This document shows positions 1 to 6,378 of a stretch of DNA of 9,310 nt, in pieces. The stretch is from an uncultured Pseudorhodobacter sp. (GTDB taxonomy: Bacteria; Pseudomonadota; Alphaproteobacteria; Rhodobacterales; Rhodobacteraceae), in assembly GCA_945952425.1 (NCBI GenBank), contig CAMFIX010000084.1, forward strand, positions 1-9,310, in the 5' to 3' direction. Position numbers and translations under genes: made by a program. Under the pieces are notes generated by a model. That model saw only the letters and a list, made by a program, of their open reading frames with translations. It was not told where the DNA came from and ran no database searches. The number at the start of each line of letters is the position of its first letter. The first letter of the stretch is position 1.

Positions 1-335
1 AGACGATCGGCGATGTGCTGAGCTTCGTCGTGGTGATGATGCTCGGAACCGGCCTTATGGCGATGGTTCCGACCATTGCCCAATCGCTGGCGCAGACCGC
101 GACAGGTCTCGGCGGTGTGGCGAGTTCCACCTTCCGCACAGGCGGTAGCATGGCGAGCTATGGCCGCTCTGGCGCAGCCGGGATGATCGGCGCCGTGCGT
201 GGCGCGGCCGACATGGATGCTGGGGGACGTCGTCCGTCGAACGCACGGCTCACCGGCCATGCCGCAGGCCAGATTGGCCGCTCGGCCGTGCAGGTCGCCA
301 TGCGGCTCGCAAGCCGAACCCCCGACAAGAGTTGA
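1..335 (+). CDS. virB6: VirB6-like T4SS inner-membrane channel protein, C-terminal part (5' truncated by window edge)
   Basis: The reading frame is open from the left edge (first full codon at position 3) to TGA at 333-335, giving about 110 residues. It begins in a hydrophobic segment (GDVLSFVVVMMLGTGLMAMVP), which would be the last transmembrane helix. A Gly/Ala/Ser-rich polar tail ending LASRTPDKS follows. VirB6/TrbL proteins are polytopic inner-membrane components of the translocation channel, and a low-complexity Gly-rich tail after the last helix is usual. The tail alone is weakly diagnostic. The call rests mainly on position: directly upstream of virB8 in an operon continuing virB9-virB10-virB11. 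A GTG at position 15 is in frame but should not be taken as the start, since the frame is open before it. The N-terminal two thirds lie outside the window. Confidence 0.78.
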   Translation, partial: TIGDVLSFVVVMMLGTGLMAMVPTIAQSLAQTATGLGGVASSTFRTGGSMASYGRSGAAGMIGAVRGAADMDAGGRRPSNARLTGHAAGQIGRSAVQVAMRLASRTPDKS

Positions 336-353
336 GGCATTCAGATGCCCGAG

Positions 354-362
354 AGGAAAGGA
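354..362 (+). promoter_or_regulatory. Ribosome binding site deciding the virB8 start
   Basis: AGGAAAGGA lies 6 nt before the ATG at 369. The earlier in-frame ATG at 345 has no comparable Shine-Dalgarno sequence, so 369 is the better start for virB8. Confidence 0.6.
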
Positions 363-368
363 ACGCCG

Positions 369-1040
369 ATGCCCGATCAAATGCATCAGCATGGATTTGA
401 TGTCGATCTGGTGCTCGAACCGCGGCTTTCCGCCCGGCGGGCCTGGATCGTGGCTGGCGGGGCAGGGGCCCTTAGCCTCCTTCTGGCGACCGCCTTGGTG
501 CTGGTTCTGCCGCTGAAGGAAACCCAGGTCTTCACCGTGATGGTCGATCGCCAGACCGGCGATGCCGAGAAAATTGTCGAGGTCCGCCCGAGCGGGATCG
601 AGGATCAGGAAGCGGTGAAACAGAGCCTGCTCGTGGCCTACGTCAGCGACCGTGAGGGGTATTTCCTGCCTGGCATTCAGGCCCGGCTCGAAAGCGTGCA
701 GCGCCGCTCAACTGACAGCGCCGAAGAGAGCCTGCGGCTTCTTTGGTCCAAGGGCGGCGGGAACAAAGCCTATCCGCCGGATGTCTATGGACCGGGCGCA
801 GAGGTATCGGTGACGGTGCGCCGGATCACCTTCCTCGCGCCCAATGTGGCCCAGGTTCGCTTCCTGAAGATTCTGCGGCAGGCAAAACAGGAGCCAGTGA
901 CCCAGCCCTTCGTGGCGACGGTGGAATTCGCCTTCGCTCCACGGACCGAGCGCAGCCTCGCTCATGTCTGGGAAAACCCGCTCGGCTTCACCGTCTCTTC
1001 CTACCGCGTCGATCCCGAAACCCTGCCCGATGGTCAATAG
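369..1040 (+). CDS. virB8: VirB8-like T4SS assembly protein
   Basis: The product is a 223-residue bitopic inner-membrane protein. A short cytoplasmic N-terminus is followed by one transmembrane helix (about residues 25-47, ending VLVLPLK) and a periplasmic NTF2-like domain. Family landmarks visible are YVSDREGY (91-98) in the first periplasmic helix, the central strands VSVTVRRITFLAPNVAQVRF, and the C-terminal signature NPLGFTVSSYRVDPE (203-217), close to the canonical VirB8 ending. VirB8 is a periplasmic assembly factor that contacts VirB6, VirB9 and VirB10. The length matches the family (about 220-240). I chose ATG 369 over ATG 345 because of its Shine-Dalgarno sequence. It starts 33 bp after virB6 and ends 10 bp before the preferred virB9 start, so it is co-transcribed. 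No virB7 frame fits the gap. Confidence 0.95.
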   Translation: MPDQMHQHGFDVDLVLEPRLSARRAWIVAGGAGALSLLLATALVLVLPLKETQVFTVMVDRQTGDAEKIVEVRPSGIEDQEAVKQSLLVAYVSDREGYFLPGIQARLESVQRRSTDSAEESLRLLWSKGGGNKAYPPDVYGPGAEVSVTVRRITFLAPNVAQVRFLKILRQAKQEPVTQPFVATVEFAFAPRTERSLAHVWENPLGFTVSSYRVDPETLPDGQ

Positions 1041-1050
1041 GCTGCACCCC

Positions 1051-1791
1051 ATGAAACACCCCTTCCTTATTCCCGGGCTCTTTCTGGGCTTCAGCCTCGC
1101 GGCAGCGCCCGGCTTTGCCGAGATGGCTCCCACTTCCATGGGTGCCGATGCCCGCGTGCGCTCGGTCCTCTACAGCCCGGTCGACGTGATCCGCCTCGAC
1201 ACGCAACTGCGCGTCAACACCGCCATCGAACTCGGGGCAGGGGAGCGGATCGACTCCGTCCTTCTCGGCGACAGCGAGGCCTTCGAGGTTGAAGTGCTGT
1301 CCAACCGCACCACGGTGTCTATCAAGCCGGTCATCGCCGGGGCCGATACCAACATGACGATCTACACCGGGCGACGGACCATCACTCTGGCGATCAGCGA
1401 AGGTCGCTCGCATGCTCCGACATATCGGCTGGTTCTGCGCTATCCCGACACGAGCCCGGCGCGATCTGCTCCGGTGCCCGCCTCCTCCCGCGACATCGGC
1501 TATGCCTGGTCGGGCGATAAGAGCCTGAAGCCGGTCCGCATCTGGAACGACGGTCAAGCGACCTACTTCGCCTTCCCGCCGGACATCCGGCCCTCGGTCT
1601 TCGGCGTCGATGCCACCGGCCGCGAGGTCACGCTGAACTCCGGCACGAACGGCAGCGTGGTCCGGGTGCCAGGGATCCGACCGGAATATTCGATCCGCAT
1701 CGGCACCCAGGTGCTCTGCATCGAGCATGTGGACGGCGGTGCAACGTCCGACGCGACCGAGATCGCGCGACTGCAGGCTTGGGAGTTCTGA
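1051..1791 (+). CDS. virB9: VirB9-like T4SS outer-membrane core complex protein
   Basis: The product is 246 residues with a Sec signal peptide (MKHPFLIPGLFLGFSLAAAPGFA, cleavage probably after residue 23). The N-terminal domain runs to about residue 130 (YDPxxVIRL-like segment YSPVDVIRLDTQLRVN at 41-56). The C-terminal CagX/VirB9 domain contains YAWSGDKSLKPVRIWNDG (151-168), TYFAFPP (171-177), PSVFGVD (181-187) and YSIRIGTQ (213-220). VirB9 builds the outer-membrane ring with VirB10 and usually VirB7. ATG 1051 gives the clean signal peptide. An in-frame ATG at 1030 overlaps the end of virB8 and would add seven residues; neither start has a strong Shine-Dalgarno sequence, so coupling to virB8 is likely. 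The single cysteine (C223) is deep in the C-terminal domain, so a disulphide to a VirB7 partner like that in Agrobacterium is not evident. Confidence 0.94.
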   Translation: MKHPFLIPGLFLGFSLAAAPGFAEMAPTSMGADARVRSVLYSPVDVIRLDTQLRVNTAIELGAGERIDSVLLGDSEAFEVEVLSNRTTVSIKPVIAGADTNMTIYTGRRTITLAISEGRSHAPTYRLVLRYPDTSPARSAPVPASSRDIGYAWSGDKSLKPVRIWNDGQATYFAFPPDIRPSVFGVDATGREVTLNSGTNGSVVRVPGIRPEYSIRIGTQVLCIEHVDGGATSDATEIARLQAWEF

Positions 1792-1792
1792 C

Positions 1793-3136
1793 ATGACCGA
1801 TGTCCAGAAGGCATCTGATACCCCGCACGCGGAATCGCCCGTGCCTGAGCCAGAATACCATGTCGAACGCCCCAAGCCCAAGTTGACGCGTGAGCGCAAG
1901 ATTGGCCTCGGCGTCCTTTTGGCCGGGGCCAGTGTTGCCGCGCTCTGGACTCTATGGCCTGCGCACAAGGCGATCCCCGCCGTGGAGACCTCGGGTGTCG
2001 AAGAATTCCAGGACACCGGCAAGGGCCCCGCCTTCGGGGTAATCGAACCTGCGGCGGGCAAATCTAAAGATGATCCCGGCTTTGCCGACATCGAGGGCCA
2101 GTTGGCGACCCAAAAGGACGCGCTGGAGACCAAGAACGCGGCCCTGAGCGATGAAGTCGCCAGGCTGCAAAAGCAGCTGGCCGATCTGGCGACCAAGGCC
2201 GCCTCCGAGAAGGACGACAGCGCCAAGGAACTGGCAGAGGCGCTGGCGAAAGCCCAGACCCAGAACCAGGCGATGATCGAGGACCTGAAGGCCGAGTTCG
2301 GCTCCGAAATTGCGGCCCTGAAGGCCCAAGGCAATGCCGTAGACGCAGTCTCGGCCAAACAGGCCGCTGACCTCGCGGCAAAGCGCGCGAAAAACGAAGA
2401 GCAACTCGCCGCCCGGGTTGCCTCGCCCTCAGTCGTCTTCGACAACGGCCAAGACTCCGCGAAAAGCGATGGCGCCCTGATGCCGCCGCAGGAGGATGGC
2501 CAATCAGGCTCGCGCGATGCAGCGGGTCGGGATTTCGTGCAATCGGGCCGCGAGGCGACGGCGGTCGAGGCTTCTCAGGTCATCGCCAACCCGGGCAACA
2601 CGGTGCTGCAGGGCACGATGATCGAAGCCACGCTGGAGAATGCGGTGGATTCGAGCCTGCCTGGACAACTGGCCGCCGTGGTGACGCGACCGGTCTGGTC
2701 CTTCGATCAGTCGCAGGTCTTGATCCCAGCCGGCTCGCGCCTTTTCGGGGAGTATTCTTCGGAAGTCTCCCTCGGACAGGGTCGCATCCTTGTCGCCTGG
2801 ACCCGGCTTGTCACCCCAGATGGCCAGTCCGTGAAAATGGAAGCCTTCGGCGGTGATGCCCAAGGCCGGTCCGGCATCACCGGCAAGGTCAGCAGTCGCT
2901 TCGGGCAGCGTTTTGGATCGGCGGCGTTGATCTCTCTGATGGGCGCGGCCCCGGCGATTGCCGCCGCGAAATACGCCGACAAGACAACCTCGGACACCGC
3001 GTCCAGCGTCGCGCAGGATCTGGGTTCTGCGACGGGCTCGGCCGTTCAGGATTACATCAACCTGCCCCCGATCATCTCGGTCTCTGCCGGTGCCGCGATC
3101 ACCGTCATGGTCGACCGCGATCTGGAGATCTGGTGA
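1793..3136 (+). CDS. virB10: VirB10/TrbI-like T4SS core complex protein
   Basis: The product is 447 residues and spans both membranes. Residues 1-35 are cytoplasmic and Pro-rich (EPEYHVERPKPK), followed by a transmembrane helix at about 36-54. Residues 100-210 form a long Ala/Lys/Glu/Gln-rich segment that should be a coiled coil, followed by a linker to about 255. The C-terminal TrbI/VirB10 beta-barrel domain (about 262-447) has the family motifs: GTMIEATLENAVDSSLPG (274-291), VLIPAGSRLFGEY (309-321), GQGRILVAWTRLVTPDG (328-344), GGDAQGRSGITG (353-364), and the hydrophobic antenna region near 373-396. VirB10 senses ATP energy from the inner-membrane ATPases and gates the outer-membrane pore. 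GGGAG at 1781-1785 lies 7 nt before ATG 1793. The gene starts 1 bp after virB9 and overlaps virB11 by one base. Confidence 0.96.
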   Translation: MTDVQKASDTPHAESPVPEPEYHVERPKPKLTRERKIGLGVLLAGASVAALWTLWPAHKAIPAVETSGVEEFQDTGKGPAFGVIEPAAGKSKDDPGFADIEGQLATQKDALETKNAALSDEVARLQKQLADLATKAASEKDDSAKELAEALAKAQTQNQAMIEDLKAEFGSEIAALKAQGNAVDAVSAKQAADLAAKRAKNEEQLAARVASPSVVFDNGQDSAKSDGALMPPQEDGQSGSRDAAGRDFVQSGREATAVEASQVIANPGNTVLQGTMIEATLENAVDSSLPGQLAAVVTRPVWSFDQSQVLIPAGSRLFGEYSSEVSLGQGRILVAWTRLVTPDGQSVKMEAFGGDAQGRSGITGKVSSRFGQRFGSAALISLMGAAPAIAAAKYADKTTSDTASSVAQDLGSATGSAVQDYINLPPIISVSAGAAITVMVDRDLEIW

Positions 3137-4116
3137 TGGATGGGCATCCGTCATTCCTGGGAACTTATCTTTCCTCGCTCGGGCCCATCCTGCGGCGTGA
3201 GGATTTGATCGAGATCGCAATCAACCCCGACGGCAAGGTCTGGATCGAGCGCAAGGGTGGCAGCCATATGGAGCGGGTTGCTGACCTGATGATTGACCGC
3301 GCCCTGTCGGTCAATCTTGGGCAGGCCATTGCGTCTTCTGTCGGGGTGCAGTTCTCCGAGAAGAAGCCCACCGTCTCCGGCAAGATCACTTTGGGCGAGA
3401 TGGCAATCCGAGCGCAGGTCGTGGCGCCACCGATCGTCGAGGGCGGCATGGCGATCACGCTCCGACCCTTCAAGGTGGCCGCAGACAGACCGTTCAAACC
3501 GGAACTGCTGCACGGGTCTTTGATAGATCTCGATCACCGCAAGCGCGAGTTGGGCAAGGAAGTCCTGAAACTGGCCAAGGACGGCGACATCGAGGCTGCG
3601 ATGCGTCTTTGCGTCCGCAAGCGGCTGAATGTCCTGATTTCCGGGGGGACCTCGACAGGAAAGACCACCTTTGCACGATCGCTGCTGGCGATGGTCGATC
3701 CGGCCGAGCGGCTTGTCACCATCGAGGATGCCTATGAGCTGTTCCCTACTCAGGCGAACGTCGTGGCTCTGAAGGCCGATCGGAACAGCCAAGGTGAGCG
3801 AACGCCGGCGCGGCTACTGGAAGCATCGCTCCGGATGCGGCCTGACCGAATCATCCTTGGCGAATTGCGGGGCGAGGAGAGCCGTACGTTTCTGGAAGCG
3901 ATCAACACCGGGCACGGCGGATCGCTGACGACGATCCATGCAGATACGGCCCGGAAGGCGATTGATCGGCTGGCGATCATGGTGATGGCGACCGGCCTTG
4001 GGATGGGGTTCGAGGAGGTGAAGCGGTATTGCGAGGGATCTCTGGATCTGGTGGTGCAACTGGAGCGGCGCAGTGGGGTGAGGGGGGTAGTTGAAGTAAT
4101 GCAACCCGCGCTGTAG
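3136..4116 (+). CDS. virB11: VirB11-like T4SS hexameric ATPase
   Basis: The product is a 326-residue cytoplasmic traffic ATPase of the VirB11/GspE superfamily that powers pilus assembly and substrate transfer. All key motifs are intact: Walker A GGTSTGKTT (170-178), Asp box TIEDAYEL (195-202), Walker B region RMRPDRIILGELRG (233-246), and His box GHGGSLTTIHA (259-269). The N-terminal domain (1-110) ends with the typical ITLRPF. The start is ATG 3136, which shares its A with the virB10 stop (TGATG), implying translational coupling. A GTG three bases earlier is a weaker choice. The length is slightly below the common 330-345. The C-terminus (RRSGVRGVVEV) still has the expected family ending, so I see no clear truncation, although the last codons (AGG, GTA, GTT, CAA) look less biased than the gene body. 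Confidence 0.96.
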   Translation: MDGHPSFLGTYLSSLGPILRREDLIEIAINPDGKVWIERKGGSHMERVADLMIDRALSVNLGQAIASSVGVQFSEKKPTVSGKITLGEMAIRAQVVAPPIVEGGMAITLRPFKVAADRPFKPELLHGSLIDLDHRKRELGKEVLKLAKDGDIEAAMRLCVRKRLNVLISGGTSTGKTTFARSLLAMVDPAERLVTIEDAYELFPTQANVVALKADRNSQGERTPARLLEASLRMRPDRIILGELRGEESRTFLEAINTGHGGSLTTIHADTARKAIDRLAIMVMATGLGMGFEEVKRYCEGSLDLVVQLERRSGVRGVVEVMQPAL

Positions 4117-4161
4117 CTCTTGGTGCGGCAAAGCTTGCGATCCGTGATCCCGAGTCGGAAA
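4117..4161. other. Short convergent gap, no clear terminator
   Basis: These 45 bp separate the stop codons of virB11 and the MFS gene. The only structure I see is a weak 4-bp stem, GCAA-AGC-TTGC, with no following T-run on either strand. No att site, insertion-sequence end or terminal repeat is recognisable here. Confidence 0.4.
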
Positions 4162-5400
4162 TCACTCCGGTCCTTGGACCTGCAACGCCAAGTTTCTTGG
4201 AAGTCCGAAGCTCAGCAGCAACGCTGTCGCAACAATGAGCGTGGGCAGGATTAAACCTCCAGTCGACAAGGCTTTCCCGCTGAAGAGAAGCCCGGCGGCA
4301 GCTGAACCGGATGCCTGGCCGAGACTGGAGAAAGCGGTCATGCGGCCAAGATTGGTTCCCTGATGTTTCGCTGGTCCCAACGAGGCCCAGTAGGTGGCGA
4401 CTGGAGACAGGATTCCGGCGCTTGCGGCTATCAAGGCGACGGCGACGGCCATGGCGCCGTCCGATTCGACCAGAGAGGCCCCGATCAGACCGACCGACAG
4501 TGCGGCAAGACCCGGTGACATGAACCAGCGCGTAGCCTCCGGTTTGATCAGCGGCGAAAAGACCACTGCTTGCATGATTGCCATGACAAGGCTGCACTCG
4601 GCGAACATGGCGCCGATATGTGCCGAATCGAGGCCGAGGATCTTGCCTTGCAGCGACAACCCCACCTCGAAAGAACCGATGGCATAGGCTGTGGCAAATG
4701 CTATTGCCAACAATCGATAGGTGGCACCTTTGTCTCCCGCGCGAGTTTCGGTCGAAAGCTCCTGTGTCTTCCTGGGCGACACTGAGGGGATCGAAAACAG
4801 GACCAGAATCGCTGCCGCGGCGGCGAGGGCTGCTGCCGCGACGAAGGGTGCATAGAGGGCCGTCTCCGCCGCGCCGCCGAGATGCGGTCCTGATGATCGG
4901 ACCGCCAATCCGCCAATCATCGGGCCGACGAAGAAGCCAAGGCTTCCCGAAATGTTGATCAGAGCGAATCGACGGGCACGCCATGTCGTGTCGGGCGCGT
5001 GATCTCCGATGAGGGCAAATACGGACGGTGCGACGGCTGCCGAAAACGCCCCCGACAGAAACCGTCCGAGATAGAGAAGCGGCAGGCTTTCAGCTTTCGC
5101 CAGCACGAAGACTGTCGCAGCGACGCCCGAAAGGCCGAATGCCATAACAGGTTTGCGCCCCTTGCGGTCCGAAATTGCACCCCATAGGGGGGCAAACAGG
5201 AATACCGCCAAGACGTAGACCCCCGTCAGCAGACCCGTGTGAGAACCGATTGAAGCCAAGCCGCCTTGGCCAGGGAACCGCTCGATGAGAAATGGCAGAA
5301 CCGGCAGAACGATGCCGTAACCTGCCGAGACCGCGAACACGGACAACAACATGGCAAACAAGGAAATTCGCCTCAGGCCCGGTGTGAGGGTTTCCGTCAT
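4162..5400 (-). CDS. MFS transporter, drug:H+ antiporter (DHA1/TetA-like) type
   Basis: The product is a 412-residue polytopic inner-membrane protein with about 12 hydrophobic segments, the usual MFS length. The loop between helices 2 and 3 carries motif A, GAISDRKGRK (74-83). Helix 5 carries an antiporter motif C-like stretch ending GFFVGPMIGG (155-164), which points to proton-driven export rather than uptake. A polar central loop (about 205-228) separates the two halves. The start ATG (complement of 5398-5400) has GGAG about 10 nt upstream. The gene is convergent with virB11 (45 bp between stops) and divergent from the envelope-protein cluster to the right. The substrate cannot be read from sequence. 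TetA-like drug efflux is one possibility, but the neighbourhood would also fit metal-linked efflux. No regulator gene lies next to it. Confidence 0.9.
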   Translation of the reverse strand: MTETLTPGLRRISLFAMLLSVFAVSAGYGIVLPVLPFLIERFPGQGGLASIGSHTGLLTGVYVLAVFLFAPLWGAISDRKGRKPVMAFGLSGVAATVFVLAKAESLPLLYLGRFLSGAFSAAVAPSVFALIGDHAPDTTWRARRFALINISGSLGFFVGPMIGGLAVRSSGPHLGGAAETALYAPFVAAAALAAAAAILVLFSIPSVSPRKTQELSTETRAGDKGATYRLLAIAFATAYAIGSFEVGLSLQGKILGLDSAHIGAMFAECSLVMAIMQAVVFSPLIKPEATRWFMSPGLAALSVGLIGASLVESDGAMAVAVALIAASAGILSPVATYWASLGPAKHQGTNLGRMTAFSSLGQASGSAAAGLLFSGKALSTGGLILPTLIVATALLLSFGLPRNLALQVQGPE

Positions 5401-5552
5401 GCTGTTGGTACTCCGGCCTGGCCGCTTGGGTGCGCGCTCGCCGCCGGATCAAACGAGCGTCGAACTGTTCGCCGATACTTTGGCGGCAGGCCGGGGCGCT
5501 CGCCACTTCGAAGGCAGCAATCACAGGATATTGATCTTGCCGCCTTGCAGCT

Positions 5553-5566
5553 TTGATCTCGATCAA
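5553..5566. promoter_or_regulatory. FNR/FnrL/FnrP-type anaerobox (TTGAT-N4-ATCAA)
   Basis: TTGATCTCGATCAA matches the FNR-family consensus in both half sites, with the correct 4-bp spacer. FNR-family regulators bind this site when their Fe-S cluster is intact at low oxygen; related Dnr/Nnr proteins use similar sites. The box lies 52 bp before the GTG start of the Cys-rich exported protein and 153 bp upstream of the divergent MFS start. Its centre (5559.5) is 41.5 bp from a predicted transcription start at about 5601, the spacing of a class II activator site. A lone TTGAT half site also occurs at 5531-5535. The motif match is direct; binding and oxygen control are inferred. Confidence 0.75.
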
Positions 5567-5588
5567 GGTGCGATCGGTTCGCGACTTC

Positions 5589-5594
5589 GATGAT
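5589..5594 (+). promoter_or_regulatory. Candidate -10 element of the FNR-linked promoter
   Basis: GATGAT matches TATAAT at four of six positions, including the conserved second A and last T. Taking it as -10 puts the transcription start near 5601 and the FNR box centre at -41.5. There is no good -35 hexamer, as expected for an activator-dependent promoter. The resulting 5' leader would be only about 17 nt and would begin at the Shine-Dalgarno sequence, which is a reason for caution. Confidence 0.4.
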
Positions 5595-5600
5595 GGCGGC

Positions 5601-5608
5601 AGGAAAGG
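5601..5608 (+). promoter_or_regulatory. Ribosome binding site deciding the GTG start at 5618
   Basis: AGGAAAGG lies 9 nt before GTG 5618. That frame gives a clear signal peptide, whereas the ATG at 5590 in another frame lies before this site and opens an Arg-rich frame with no recognisable features. Confidence 0.6.
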
Positions 5609-5617
5609 CGGGCCATC

Positions 5618-5953
5618 GTGATCATCGCGCGTGCATTTATCGTCGTGATTCTGCTCTTGGCAGGCTTGGTGGGCGCGTCAGCCTCCGGCGTGACTGTCGG
5701 ACAGGCGACGTTGGGGGATGTACCTGCCCAGGTCCATTGCTCCGCCGATGCCTTCTGTTCCGGTCACTCCGATGGCTGCGACGCTGCGATCTGTGCGACT
5801 TCGATGCATTGCGCGACATTCGCTGCGGTGCTGCCACTTATCAGCGAGCCCACGCGAACGATGGCGCACACGCCCTTGAACCCTCCGGCCCGATTCCGGC
5901 TGGCCGATGGACGTGCCGTCGCCCCGGCGAACGAACCTCCACGACTTGCCTGA
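5618..5953 (+). CDS. Cys-rich exported small protein, unknown function (possible metal-binding)
   Basis: The product is 111 residues. A GTG start follows AGGAAAGG. Residues 1-22 are a signal peptide (MIIARAFIVVILLLAGLVGASA), so the mature protein is probably periplasmic. The mature part has five cysteines, C41, C47, C54, C59 and C65, spaced CX5C, CX6C, CX4C, CX5C, with histidines H40, H50 and H64 next to or near them. This is a dense Cys/His patch followed by a polar, Pro-rich C-terminus without cysteines. I do not recognise the family. Similar short exported Cys/His proteins sit in copper or other metal clusters (for example CopL-type leaders or DUF2946-type proteins), but no direct match can be claimed. 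It is the first gene after the FNR box and probably leads the operon. It could also be a purely structural disulphide protein. Confidence 0.7.
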   Translation: MIIARAFIVVILLLAGLVGASASGVTVGQATLGDVPAQVHCSADAFCSGHSDGCDAAICATSMHCATFAAVLPLISEPTRTMAHTPLNPPARFRLADGRAVAPANEPPRLA

Positions 5954-5965
5954 CTGCCTGGCATG

Positions 5966-5984
5966 CCGGCCACTGATGGGCCGG
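5966..5984 (+). other. Small intergenic hairpin
   Basis: CCGGCC (5966-5971) pairs perfectly with GGCCGG (5979-5984) around a 7-nt loop. Only two T residues follow, so it is not a convincing intrinsic terminator. It lies 12 bp after the stop of the Cys-rich gene and could slow transcription or protect an upstream transcript end. Confidence 0.35.
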
Positions 5985-6012
5985 TTCCTGCATCGTCACG
6001 TGGAGAATTCAA

Positions 6013-6117
6013 ATGGACCTTCGTCTTTCGGCGGCGGCAGCCGCGCCATTCCTGCATCGCGCTTATCGTTGCAGTCTAGCCCGCGCGGTTGACGCAGCGG
6101 GCGAGCGGGAGGCCTGA
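6013..6117 (+). CDS. Possible 34-residue small ORF, unknown
   Basis: ATG 6013 is preceded by GGAG at 6002-6005 (7-nt spacer), and the frame ends at TGA 6115-6117, one base before the ATG of the next gene. The predicted peptide starts MDLRLSAAAAAPFLHRAYRC and continues to a charged end (AGEREA). It has one cysteine, no transmembrane helix and no family I recognise. The good Shine-Dalgarno sequence and the coupled stop/start support translation. The short length and Ala/Arg-rich composition, common in chance frames of GC-rich DNA, argue against it. It may act as a leader peptide coupling translation of the downstream membrane protein. Confidence 0.35.
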   Translation: MDLRLSAAAAAPFLHRAYRCSLARAVDAAGEREA

Positions 6118-6118
6118 C

Positions 6119-6376
6119 ATGTCGCCCCTCAAACCGAATGCCTTCGGCCTCTCGCTTGGCCTCTCGCTCGCCATCCTTTCCTTGCTGTGCTGGCTCGCCG
6201 TGTTGCTGTTTCCTCAGGCGCCGCTGGCCCATGTCTGGCTCGGTCTGTTCAGCACGTCGCCGGCAAGTTCCCTGTCCGGTGGAATCGTCGCGACCCTGCT
6301 CAGTCTGATCCTCGGTTGGCTCACCGCCTTCCTGATGGCTCACATCTACAACCGTCTTGTCATATCAGGAGCATGA
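6119..6376 (+). CDS. DUF5676-like small two-helix membrane protein
   Basis: The product is 85 residues with two hydrophobic segments (about 12-31 and 55-76) joined by a short loop, GLFSTSPASSLSGG, and ending LMAHIYNRL. The layout (Lys/Asn-Ala-containing start, helix, Gly-containing loop, second helix, and an A-x-x-Y-N-R/K-L end) resembles the DUF5676 family of bacterial membrane proteins often found beside metal-resistance genes. GGGAGG at 6107-6112 is 6 nt before the ATG. The stop overlaps ATGACCATG at the start of the next gene, so the two are coupled. The molecular function of the family is not established. Confidence 0.75.
   Translation: MSPLKPNAFGLSLGLSLAILSLLCWLAVLLFPQAPLAHVWLGLFSTSPASSLSGGIVATLLSLILGWLTAFLMAHIYNRLVISGA
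6367..6371 (+). promoter_or_regulatory. Ribosome binding site deciding the start at 6379
   Basis: AGGAG is 7 nt before ATG 6379 but only 1 nt before ATG 6373. The second ATG of ATGACCATG is therefore the likely start of the Met-rich protein. Confidence 0.6.
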
Positions 6377-6378
6377 CC

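Larger units (their letters stand above)
5401..5617. other. Divergent intergenic region between MFS gene and envelope cluster
   Basis: This 217-bp stretch separates the divergent MFS gene from the rightward cluster. It holds the FNR box, the candidate -10 and the AGGAAAGG Shine-Dalgarno sequence described separately. The open frames that cross it on either strand are Arg/Pro-rich and lack family motifs, so I treat it as regulatory DNA. I see no terminator or repeat in 5401-5530. Confidence 0.5.

Noticed and set aside
964..1050. Earlier in-frame start for virB9 at 964
   Set aside because: It would put 29 residues of virB8-overlapping sequence before the signal peptide, destroying it. ATG 1051 gives a normal Sec signal.
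988..2445. 485-codon open frame on the minus strand
   Set aside because: It lies antisense to virB9 and virB10, which have clear family motifs. Its product is a low-complexity Ala/Ser/Arg-rich sequence typical of a shadow frame in GC-rich DNA.
4125..4145. Possible terminator between virB11 and the MFS gene
   Set aside because: Only a 4-bp stem around an AAGCTT-like core is present, with no T-run on either strand.
3977..4984. 335-codon minus-strand frame overlapping the MFS gene and virB11
   Set aside because: It is out of frame with the MFS transporter, which has motifs A and C, and it crosses the end of virB11. The product is Arg/Ser/Pro-rich with no recognisable domain.
5351..5593. 80-codon plus-strand frame across the divergent intergenic region
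   Set aside because: It starts inside the MFS gene, contains the FNR box, and has no ribosome binding site or family resemblance.
5590..5976. 128-codon plus-strand frame beginning ATGATGGCGGC
   Set aside because: It overlaps the Cys-rich exported gene in another frame, is Arg/Cys-rich throughout, and its ATG lies upstream of the only good Shine-Dalgarno sequence, which serves GTG 5618.
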